64,000 nucleotides of DNA from Vanilla planifolia (lineage: Eukaryota; Streptophyta; Magnoliopsida; Asparagales; Orchidaceae), in the NCBI GenBank assembly GCA_023846275.1, contig JAIUJO010000162.1:547297-611296 (forward strand). The letters are read 5' to 3'. The notes under the pieces are model-generated. The model worked only from the letters and a program-made list of their open reading frames with translations, ran no database searches and was not told where the DNA came from. Of this stretch, positions 56,845 to 64,000 are shown in pieces (within the stretch, counting starts at the first letter, position 1; every line of letters begins with the position of its first letter). The position numbers were made by a program, and so were the translations under genes.

Positions 56845-57375
56845 TGCTGCACGCAAGTGAGTACTATGCTAGTGCACCCAGGCATGCACATCGCACTCCT
56901 ACGTGCGGACATATGAACTACGCTCCTTCGTGCAAGCATTTGCACCATGCTCCTGCACACTGGCATTGGCACTCCTCTCCTGTGCGGGCATGTGCACCGC
57001 TCTTCTTGTGCGAGCATGTGAATTGCACTCCTGTGCATCCTCATGTGCACCATGCTCCTTCACGTGGGCATCTACAACATACTCTTGCATGTAGGCATGT
57101 GCACCATGCTCCTGGGCACTGGCATGTGTGCCATGCTCCTATGCGGGGGCATGTGCACCGCTCTTCTTGTGCGAGCATGTGAATTGCACTCCTGTGCATC
57201 CTCATGTGCACCATGCTCCTTCACGTGGGCATCTACAACATACTCTTGCATGTAGGCATGTGCACCATGCTCCTGGGCACTGGCATGTGTGCCATGCTCC
57301 TATGCGGGGGCATGTGCACCGCACTCCTTTGCACAGTCATGTGCAACTCTCTCCTGCTCTCTGGCTTATCCATGC
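56845..57375 (+). repeat. IGS 27-bp subrepeat array 4 (promoter-proximal)
   Basis: The longest array, about 19-20 units, ending just upstream of the 5' ETS. It includes a recent 161-bp duplication. The internal unit count is easy to verify: 'catgtgcaccatgctcctgg', 'catgtgtgccatgctcctat' and 'catgtgcaccgctcttcttg' start 26-27 bp apart. Confidence 0.88.
56985..57322 (+). repeat. 161-bp tandem duplication inside array 4
   Basis: The text from 57,000 ('ctcttcttgtgcgagcatgt') returns at 57,161 and stays the same for a full period, to 57,321. The period equals six 27-bp units minus 1 bp, as expected from one unequal crossover between subrepeats. Near-identity contrasts with the divergence elsewhere in the IGS. 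Confidence 0.92.
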
Positions 57376-57430
57376 ATCCTCAGTGGCAACATCCCTATAG
57401 AAACATGTAACTTTCATTGGCATTAAGAGG

Positions 57431-58084
57431 TGCAATTTTTGATTGGTTTAATGTCAGTTGGGTGTGTTGTTCGCTTTGCAGGTTGTGTCAGGTATTGCTT
57501 GTCGTGCCATGCGAGTGCTAGCCAATGCCTTCATCTCAAATTAGACCATTTGTGCTTCCTGTTTTAAACATCATTGATGCTATTTGGGTTAATGGAGTTG
57601 GATTGGGGAGAGACCATTTTTGCACAAGAGATGTTTGTTGTGGTGCTACTTCGTATGGCTTGGTTAACTCTTCGTGTGTTTTGTCAATACATGAGTAGGG
57701 CTTTGTCACTTAGTTGAAGCTTCTTATGAAGGAAGTTTGTATGTTGTTTTCTTTTCTATCGAATGGTTAGGTTCCATTCAATTATTATTATGGCACTGAA
57801 ATCTCTAATGTTGGAACTGTGGCGTTATGCAATGCTGTCGAACACATGATTGTCCCTGCTCCCTTGGTGGCATGGGCTCAGAAATGTCACATTTCGGTCA
57901 TATAATTCTCCAATAAAGGGGTTGTCCTTGAGGAATGTTATTGCTAAGAGGCAATGTTTCGAAACTTATGCAATGGTATCCCAACCTGGGAGGCTTCGCT
58001 CTTCCTTTGTGGAGTATCTCTAGACCTGACGAACATGTCAAATTATGACATGGGGTTTTTCCTTGTGTTTTATCGTTACATTGC
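57431..58084 (+). other. 5' external transcribed spacer (ETS) remnant
   Basis: About 650 bp of non-repetitive sequence directly before the 18S start, as expected for the 5' ETS. I could not find a clear plant Pol I start signal of the TATATAGGGG type. The last, decayed copy of the IGS T-rich motif (57,403) marks the likely IGS/ETS boundary. Given the decay of the adjacent 18S, no function is expected. Confidence 0.65.
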
Positions 58085-59080
58085 TACCTGGTTGTTCCTA
58101 CTTGTAGGCATATGCTTGCCTCAAAAATAAAGCCATGCATGTGTAAGTATGAACAATTTCAGAGTATGAAATTATGAAGGGCTCATGATATTAGTTATAG
58201 TTTGTTTGATGGTACTGCTACTCAGATAACCATAGTAATTCTAGAGCTAATATGTGCACCAAACCCCAAATTTTGGAGGTGATGCATTTATTATGTAAAA
58301 AGTCGATGCGGGCTTTTGTCAAGCTCCTTAACGATTCATGATAACTTATCAGATCGCACGACCTTCATTCCAGCGATGTATCATTCAAATTTCTGCCAAA
58401 TCAACTTTCGATGGTGGGATAGGGGCCTACCATGGTGGTGACGGGTGACGAAGAATTAGGTTCGATTCCAGAGAGGGAGCCTAAGAGATGGCTACCACTT
58501 CTAAGGAAGGTAGCAGGCATGCAAATTACCCAATCCTGATATGGGAGCTAGTGACAATAAAAAACAATATCGGGCTCCATTAGTCTGGTAATTTGAATGA
58601 GTACAACCTTAATCCCTTAACGAGGATCCATTGGAGCGCAATTCTGGTGCCAACAGTTGTGATAATTCTAGCTCTAATAGTGTATATTTAAGTTGTTGCA
58701 GTTAAAAAGCTCGTAGTTGGACCTTGGTTTGGGTCGGTTAGTCCGCCTTTTGGTGTGCACCACCCACCCAGATGCTTTTGTCGATGATGTGGTCTGGCCT
58801 TAGCTGGCCAGCTTATGTCCTCGACATTGTTACTTTGAAGAAATTAGAGTGCTCAAAGCATACCCACGCTCTGGATACATTAGCATGCGATAACATCATA
58901 AGATTTTGATCGTATTGTGTTGGCCTTCGGGATTAGAGTAATGATTATAAGGGATGGTCATGAGCATTCGTATTTCATAGTCAGATGTGAAATTCTTGGA
59001 TTTATGAAAGATGAACAACTGCATAAGCATTTGCCAATGACGTTTTCATTAACCAAGAATGAAAGTTGGCGGCTCGAAGG

Positions 59081-59112
<32 letters not shown>

Positions 59113-59200
59113 TGATATCGACCTGGGATTGGCAGATGTTGCTCTTTGGACTCCATCAACACCTTATAAGAAATCAAAGTCTTTGGTTTCCTTTGATTCT
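58085..59200 (+). rRNA. 18S rRNA 5' fragment (~1.1 kb), decayed
   Basis: Starts at 'tacctggttgttcctac' (plant 18S TACCTGGTTGATCCTGC). Collinear words include 'agccatgcatgtgtaagtat' (58,131), 'cctaccatggtggtgacggg' (58,426), 'aacgaggatccattggag' (58,619), 'aagttgttgcagttaaaaag' (58,690), 'tttcatagtcagatgtgaaa' (58,972) and 'cgatcagataccgtcctagt' (59,081). The length agrees with the first ~1,115 nt of a ~1,810-nt gene, so there are no large internal indels. The 530-loop at 58,647-58,665 reads gtgccaacagttgtgataa where the near-universal sequence is GTGCCAGCAGCCGCGGTAA. Such changes rule out a working rRNA. The 3' ~700 nt are missing; a LINE begins instead. Confidence 0.95.
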
Positions 59201-59239
59201 AATGTGGCCGAACCCTTCGAACTAACCCCCATTATGGAG

Positions 59240-59710
59240 GCCCAAAAACAAAATCAGTCAGTAATAGCTTACGCAAAGGATTGGGAAGGGGCATACCCCT
59301 GTCCCACACAAAATCAGAAACACAGTTTTAGCAACCCAATAATCAGGGGCATTTCCCTACCTAAGGACATGCGAGAACCATAACACCGACATGCTCCTTG
59401 CATAATAAAGAGCATCTGAATACAATCCTCCCTCCATGGGACAGCGAACTAACAACATGACCTAATGAAGGGCAATTGTGGAATCAGTCTGGATCTCAAT
59501 AGTGGGAAATCTTTGAAGCTTTGTCATGATCAACACAATGGCCTCCATAATCTCCTGGAACACCATGGCATCGCTGGCATAGGAAAGAAATCTCTTGCCC
59601 ACGATATAGATAGGTCGCCCATAATGATCCCGAGCAACAATGCCCACCTAGCCTCCTCCCTTTTCACAACGACAGTGCAATTTAACATGATCCATCCCAT
59701 TGGGGTGGAA
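59240..59710 (-). other. RNase H domain of LINE ORF2
   Basis: A C-terminal RNase H is common in plant L1 LINEs. Visible: 'VGIVARDHYGRPIYIVGKRF' (59,650-59,591), a QEIMEA segment carrying the Glu (near 59,560), and TDS with Asp at 59,485-59,483. After a TAG at 59,462-59,464 follows 'FSHVLR', a second stop, then 'GNAPDYWVAK' (family F.HV.RE.N..AD.LA). The N-terminal catalytic Asp segment (N.DG in the family) reads 'HCR', so it is mutated. Confidence 0.82.
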
Positions 59711-60197
59711 AGCCAAGTATGGGCTACAAGGGACCTCTTAGGGTTGTGAAACTTCCCAGTAAATGTAGAAGGATGAGAGATATAATATTAGTTGATGCAG
59801 TATTCTCCAGTTTAATCTTCTTAATTAGGATGTTCTTATTGAGGGTGGCCTCATTATACTTCTTAAGATTTTTATTTTGCCATACGTGATACATAGTGGT
59901 AGCAATAATAGCCAAATGACATGCAAACTCTCGCGTGCTGCACCAGGCTGCTCGATGTAGGACAAGAAATGCGTGAGGGATCGTGACACAATTAAAGCCA
60001 AACTGCAATGGGGATGACATCCTTTGCTACTCTCCAAACGAACGTGTGAATTCGGGGCATGGCCTTCATCTTCTAAATCAAAGCTAACTAATGCCCATGA
60101 TGAGAAAACATCCCATCCCATACTCCTCCCTCCTGGAAGTACCAATAAGGGCCTGATAGAACATAGTACATGAGACTTTATTTGATTCAATATGAGC

Positions 60198-60904
60198 CTA
60201 CATGAGCACATCCTCCATAGCATTGAGACCCCATGGTAGAAGGGAAGCCCTATCCATAAGCAAATAACTAGCCCACCTCATAGTAGAGTTCAAGTCCCAC
60301 ATCCTCGAAGCCAAGCTGCAATCCTTCACCAACTTTGGCCAAGAGGCCTCAATATTGATATACGTGGGCCACCACCTAATTAGGAGGAAACCTAACCAAT
60401 TACCTTCAAGAAAGTCCGCTCTCTTACCATCCACCACCCGCCAAACGAAGCCCCTCAAGGCTACTGAAAAGCTCTCCATGATTGACCTGTAGGCATGCAA
60501 GGCACCCCGAGGAGTCCCTACATAGGTTATTACCAAGAGGGTACTTGCTTCTCATAATGTCCACCCACAAACAACCTTCCCACTATAAGAGTGTCCTACA
60601 ATGCTTCAAAGTAATTCACGGTTCCAGATCTTGAGGTTAAGGTGGCTTAACTTCCTATGTCCTTTGGGAGGGTAACAATCTCCCAATCAGTATAATGAAT
60701 AGAATGAGCCTGACCTACCCCACACCAAAGAAACTTCTTCATCATGTACTCCATTAATTCCATAACACCTGTAAGAACAACACAATGGCTCATAACATAA
60801 TTGGTAATAGAACCCATGACAACCTTTATGAGAAGAACCCTGCCCGCCAATGATAAGGGTCTAGCATGCCACTTAGCCACTTGGTCATTCACCTTCTGCA
60901 CCAA
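60198..60904 (-). other. RT thumb and zinc-ribbon-like connection of LINE ORF2
   Basis: The thumb at 60,904-60,647 contains 'VAKWHARPLSLAGRVLLIKV', a good match to the plant LINE pattern W....LSLAGR..LI..V. Downstream 'FVWRVVDGKRADFLEGNWLG' (near 60,445-60,385) matches W.VGDG....W.D.WLG, seen between RT and the zf-RVT region. Frame changes separate these pieces. Confidence 0.8.
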
Positions 60905-60949
60905 AAAGTTAAAATCAGCCTTGTTAAGGAGCGTGGCTGAAATATGGAT

Positions 60950-61650
60950 GCCCAGGTAATTGAGCGACTGACCCTACGAAATGTTGATTTTATTTGCCAC
61001 ATGCTTCTTCCTCTTACATTTCATGCCCTTGTTGAAATATTCCCTCAATTTAGAAAGATTAACACTAAGCTCGATGTGCTTGCTAAACTGGTGCAAAAAA
61101 GCTCTCACCGCACGCATGGAATCACGACAAGCCGATGCATAAATGATGATATCATCTGCATACAAGAGGTAAGAGATAACCGGGGCATTCGGGGCACACC
61201 AAAACCCAAATAGAGCCTGCACCTCATACCTCCAAGCCAATAAAGAGAACAACTTCGAGACTAGTAAAAAGGTAAGGGAGAGAGGACACCCCTGTCGAAG
61301 ACCCATATGCACCTCAATCTACAATAATCTATCCTCATTAAATAGCACCCCAAACCTTGGGGACACAATGCAAGCCATCACCCAGTTGCGTACTGTTACT
61401 GGAAGATCACTAAGAACCACCCTCATAGTGCTCTCCTGAGTGATCTTCTAGTAACCCGTAATTAACTCAGTTGTGATGCCATCCATCCCAGGTGCTTTGT
61501 TTCTCCTGCAAGTCCTAATGGTGGCAATAACCTCCTTAGAAATAATAGTACGCGACAACAAGGACCTTTGCTCAAGACAGAGGCAATTATGAGATAAGTG
61601 CTGGATAGAAGGCACTCCCCCAATGTCATCACTCCACTTCAACCCAAAAT
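60950..61650 (-). other. Reverse transcriptase palm domain of LINE ORF2
   Basis: 'RNKAPGMDGIT' near 61,507-61,475 is the LINE RT motif kAPG.DG. 'GLRQGCPLS' lies at 61,303-61,277. The catalytic YADD box lies at 61,162-61,151 within 'ISYLLYADDIIIYASA', with both aspartates intact. The stretch between the first two is in another frame. Confidence 0.9.
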
Positions 61651-62084
61651 GTCTGAAAAGAACACCACTGATGCCTACCGAGGATCCACCAAAACCTTAG
61701 AATCATCTATAAGCCATGAGATAATATTGTTGCACAATCTGGTAGTGTCGGCCAAGAGGAAAAATATATTATTGCCATCACCCAGATTTGCTCAATGGAT
61801 CTTGGCTCTCTACCATCACCACTTCTCCTCCAAGGCACATCCCCTGTGGAATGCCATGATTAGGTTACCACATAGATCATTCTACTCATCACTAAGCTCT
61901 TGGATCGACTCCTTGTTCTATCGGTAGCTGATTTGCTTTTCACAATCCTTGTTAGCCGCCCCAATGTTCCGCATCTCATTCCTACTCCAATGGTGAAGGG
62001 ACAAAAGACTTCTACAAAACTTGGTTGTGAGCTTATCCATACAATTCCCCCTCATGCTTCTACCCCAGGCCCACTTAACAGCAG

Positions 62085-62856
62085 CTACCAAAAGTGGGTT
62101 GTCCAACCAAATACTCTCAAAGTATTTTCTTGCACTTTAGGTTTCGGTACATCCCTCCCAAAATCAATGACAATAGGGTAGTGATCCAAGCTGATCCAAG
62201 ATAAACAGGTGACCAACGCAGTAGGAAAGGCACCAAGACCAACTGATTTAATGAGAGCTCGATCAAGTCTCTCCCAAATTCTTGCATTTCCATGCTTGCA
62301 ATTACACCAGGTATAGCTGTTCCCCAAAAAACCAAGTTCAATTAGCTGTAACTCATGCAAGGTATCAGAGACTCCTGTTGGCCAATGCCGCTACAAAAGA
62401 CCTTGCCACCCTGCTTCTCCTCTTGAGTCATAATAATATTAAAATCCTGAACCACAATCACGGGGCCACAAGCCGCCGCCTCCTCCCTAAGGATATGCTA
62501 ATCCCTTTATGCCTGTAAGGGTCCTACGAGCCATAGATCATGCACCATTTGATTCCAGGGCCATCCGAGAAAGAGACCTCAGCAACCACCACATGAGAGG
62601 ATAAATGAGTGACCCTGAGATCAAGCCATCTCCTCCAAAGGATGACAATGCTAGTAGAATTACCCATCGAAGGCTGAGCAACAAACTCTTAATCTTTCCC
62701 TAATAAAAGGTCGACATCTTTTTTGCAGAAGGTCTGCACCCTCGTCTCAACAACAGCCACCACTATGATGCTATCATCTCTCACAAATATCTCCAAGTAG
62801 CATCTAGACTTCTTGTCTCTGATCCCTCTTATATTCCAAGAAACAATTTTTGACAT
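62085..62856 (-). other. APE endonuclease domain of LINE ORF2
   Basis: Motifs: SWNIRG near the N-terminus (from 62,841), VVETR (about 62,748), DFN at 62,446-62,438 (family GDFN, the preceding Gly lost), 'LIELGFLGNSYTWCN' (from about 62,345), 'RIWERLDRALI', and near the end LDHYPIVI at 62,189-62,166 where the family has the catalytic SDH. The Ser-to-Leu change at 62,189 fits a single C-to-T transition, so the site is already damaged. Confidence 0.85.
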
Positions 62857-63427
62857 AAGAGAATAAAAGTGATGACCTCGAACCCTAACAACTGCACCAC
62901 CAAGTGCATAGCGCCAAGCAAGCATCGGCACGCACACGCATAGAGGGTGCAGTGTCGCACACAAGAAGAGCATCCAACCCACCTCCCCCCCCCCCTGCAT
63001 AGCAGGAGCACCACACAAGAGGCACAAAGGGGGAGGACGACGGGAGTGCATGAAGGATGCACGTCATAGAGTGTGCGGGGACACGAGCACTCCAAAAAGT
63101 AGCCTAAAAACCGACGAAGACAAGGACCCCCTGAGGTACACACCAGCATGCATGCACTGCCCCAAAATGAGCACATCCCCAAGCACCACAGTAAGCACAA
63201 TGCCAAGCGTAGCACACCAAAACAAGACAACCCCAGCACCAATGCGCCAAGGCACCATCCCCCACCAACACGCATGGGCCATAGTGCACGGCACGATCAA
63301 GGAATGAAAAAGCCCCCCACTTCCACCAATATACCATCCAAAGCACCAAAACGAGCACCACCATAAGCTCCACAGAAAATTACAGTGGCACCCCAAGACC
63401 TAGCATCACCAACAACCGCACCAAGAT
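62857..63427 (-). other. G/T-rich spacer between LINE ORF1 and ORF2
   Basis: The - strand is very rich in G and T and poor in A, with an 11-base G run (62,985-62,995). Because stop codons need A, three overlapping - frames stay open for 89-148 codons. None shows a domain, and their Cys/Trp/Val-rich content is a by-product of composition. No gene is called here. Confidence 0.65.
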
Positions 63428-64000
63428 TACAGTAAGATCCACCAAGAACCCGATGCCAAAAAGATCAAGGGGGCTGCAATCCACGATTTGCGGCAAAGAG
63501 GTGACCTTCTTAGCCCCCTAGTGTGAATTTCATAAGAACTATAGCTGCCCCCCATGCCATCCTGACCACCATCCGGAGCTATCCCTTTCTCCTTCACCAT
63601 ATTCTCAAAACTATTAGAATGCTCCTCCCCAATCCCCTCCTTCAATGGAGGCACATGAGGAGCATTCCCCACATCCCCACGATCCTTTGGGGTCCATCGC
63701 CCTCTTTGTGGTTCCCTTCCTTGAAAGATTGAGGTAATTCTGCATCTTGTATGGCTCTACCCCCATCTCCTCTTGTTGGCTCCCCAAAAAACCCTCTTAC
63801 ATTATGATTCACCTACATATCCTTCTCCCCCCTTTGAGTCACCAAATATTGCCTTTTGTGCCTCGACTGGACAACCATCCAAGGGCCAAGAGTCTCTTTT
63901 ATCACCTCCTCAGCCTGACTAGGCGATGCACGAGCAAGCGGCATGTGTTGCGGCTCCTCCACGGCAATAGATTTGCCGCGCGATGTCCCACTGGGAGCTG
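63428..64000 (-). pseudogene. LINE ORF1, C-terminal part (cut by window edge)
   Basis: In one - frame from the edge I read '..SQAEEVIKETLGPWMVVQ', with GPWMVVQ at 63,887-63,867, the hallmark (PWM.V.R) of plant LINE ORF1 proteins after the zinc knuckle. That frame meets TAG near 63,808. Another frame, 63,672-63,427, stays open for 81 codons with a hydrophilic Gly/Glu/Ser-rich text that could be the ORF1 tail after a frameshift. DUF4283 and the knuckle would lie beyond 64,000. Confidence 0.7.

Larger units (their letters stand above)
53782..57420 (+). repeat. ~300-bp IGS repeats with a T-rich motif
   Basis: The motif 'AAGTGTAACTTTTTTGGGAT' plus 'TTTTAGTGCTGCGGGCTACT' recurs near 53,782, 54,143, 54,195, 54,499, 54,885, 54,932, 55,185, 55,488, 55,789, 56,092, 56,391, 56,441, 56,742 and, decayed, 57,403. 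The four from 55,185 to 56,092 are spaced 301-303 bp and share the whole interval ('ggtgacaacctattggtagt', 'gcataaaagtcgacgaattt', 'catggtttaaccatgtagtg'). Elsewhere the 27-bp arrays interrupt the series. Confidence 0.85.
53196..57430 (+). other. rDNA intergenic spacer (IGS)
   Basis: It lies between the 25S 3' end and the 5' ETS in the same orientation. The first ~580 bp (to about 53,780) is mostly unique sequence. The remainder is a mosaic of four arrays of a 27-bp subrepeat and several ~300-bp repeats that each carry a T-rich motif. No 5S rRNA gene was seen in the spacer. The several ORFs of 60-127 codons found on both strands follow the 27-bp period and are not genes. Confidence 0.85.
59240..62856 (-). 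pseudogene. LINE ORF2: endonuclease-reverse transcriptase-RNase H
   Basis: The enzyme nicks the target and reverse-transcribes the element RNA (target-primed reverse transcription). The start is taken at the ATG at 62,856, giving 'MSKIVSWNIRGIRDKKSRCY', the usual N-terminus of APE-type ORF2. The total span of about 3.6 kb (~1,200 codons) matches plant L1 ORF2. Domains in order: APE (62,856 to about 62,090), RT (about 61,650-60,950), thumb (60,904-60,647), connection (60,536 to about 59,830) and RNase H (about 59,710-59,240). The frame is broken several times, for example between 62,360 and 62,440 (DFN versus ELQLIELGF), around 61,312-61,448, and by stops at 59,462 and near 59,360. No active product is possible without repair. 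Confidence 0.88.
59200..64000 (-). mobile_element. Plant L1-type LINE (-), ORF1 end to 3' UTR
   Basis: Read on the - strand from the right edge: end of ORF1 (to about 63,428), a G/T-rich spacer, ORF2 with APE, RT, connection and RNase H (62,856 to about 59,240), and a short 3' tail that meets 18S near 59,200. Frames are broken, but every ORF2 domain is present, so the copy is far younger than the + strand LINE at 46.9-50.85 kb. No poly(A) (poly(T) on the + strand) is visible at the junction, so the 3' end may be trimmed. The 5' part lies beyond the window. Confidence 0.88.

Noticed and set aside
57380..57480. Possible Pol I promoter before the ETS ('cctatagaaac', 'cattaagaggtgc')
   Set aside because: Neither matches the plant TATATAGGGG-type start well enough to call.
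59066..59383. 105-codon + frame across the 18S/LINE junction
   Set aside because: It begins in 18S rRNA sequence and ends in the antisense of the LINE 3' end, so it is a chance fusion.
62829..63275. 148-codon - frame rich in Cys, Trp, Gly and Val, the longest in the window
   Set aside because: Several frames are open together because the strand lacks A; no domain is seen, and its end runs into the ORF2 start in another frame.

Overview
The window looks like nuclear DNA of a land plant, most likely a seed plant with a large, slowly purged genome such as a gymnosperm; the lineage is inference. It has no intact protein-coding gene that I can support. Four lines of evidence point to a plant: 18S and 25S rRNA sequences in the plant 25S-IGS-18S order, an intergenic spacer made of GC-rich subrepeats, plant L1-type LINEs (DUF4283/zinc-knuckle ORF1, and APE-RT-RNase H ORF2), and heavy C-to-T/G-to-A decay typical of long-methylated DNA.

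Layout. (1) 1-45,869 is one very AT-rich, highly diverged tandem satellite with a unit of about 0.4 kb (roughly 115 copies by landmark spacing). Its orientation is + from 1 to 17,385, - from 17,386 to 32,504, and + again from 32,505 to 45,869. The unit phase at the right junction fits a single inversion of about 15.1 kb almost to the base. A ~735-bp dimeric higher-order repeat sits inside the inverted block (about 25.4-30.0 kb). Microsatellites have grown repeatedly at one fixed phase of the unit. (2) 45,870-50,850 is a moderately AT-rich region holding a heavily decayed + strand LINE: traces of ORF1 near 47.2-47.6 kb and of the endonuclease near 49.6-50.3 kb. (3) 50,866-59,200 is a dead fragment of a 35S rDNA unit. 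It starts with an inverted duplication of the 25S 3' end plus 3' ETS (arms about 1.0 kb, spacer 374 bp). It then runs in the + direction through 25S 3' end, IGS (four arrays of a 27-bp subrepeat alternating with ~300-bp repeats), 5' ETS and the first ~1.1 kb of 18S. (4) 59,200-64,000 is a second, better preserved LINE on the - strand that meets the 18S fragment. Its ORF2 domains can all be traced, and the end of its ORF1 lies at the window edge.

Nothing here works as a gene system. The interest lies in genome structure: a satellite inversion whose ancestral breakpoint can be reconstructed and falls in a conserved dyad, a satellite higher-order repeat, a dispersed rDNA copy with a foldback of 25S, and a LINE-18S junction. 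Most open reading frames here are chance products: AT-rich satellite frames, and frames kept open in the IGS because 27 is divisible by 3.
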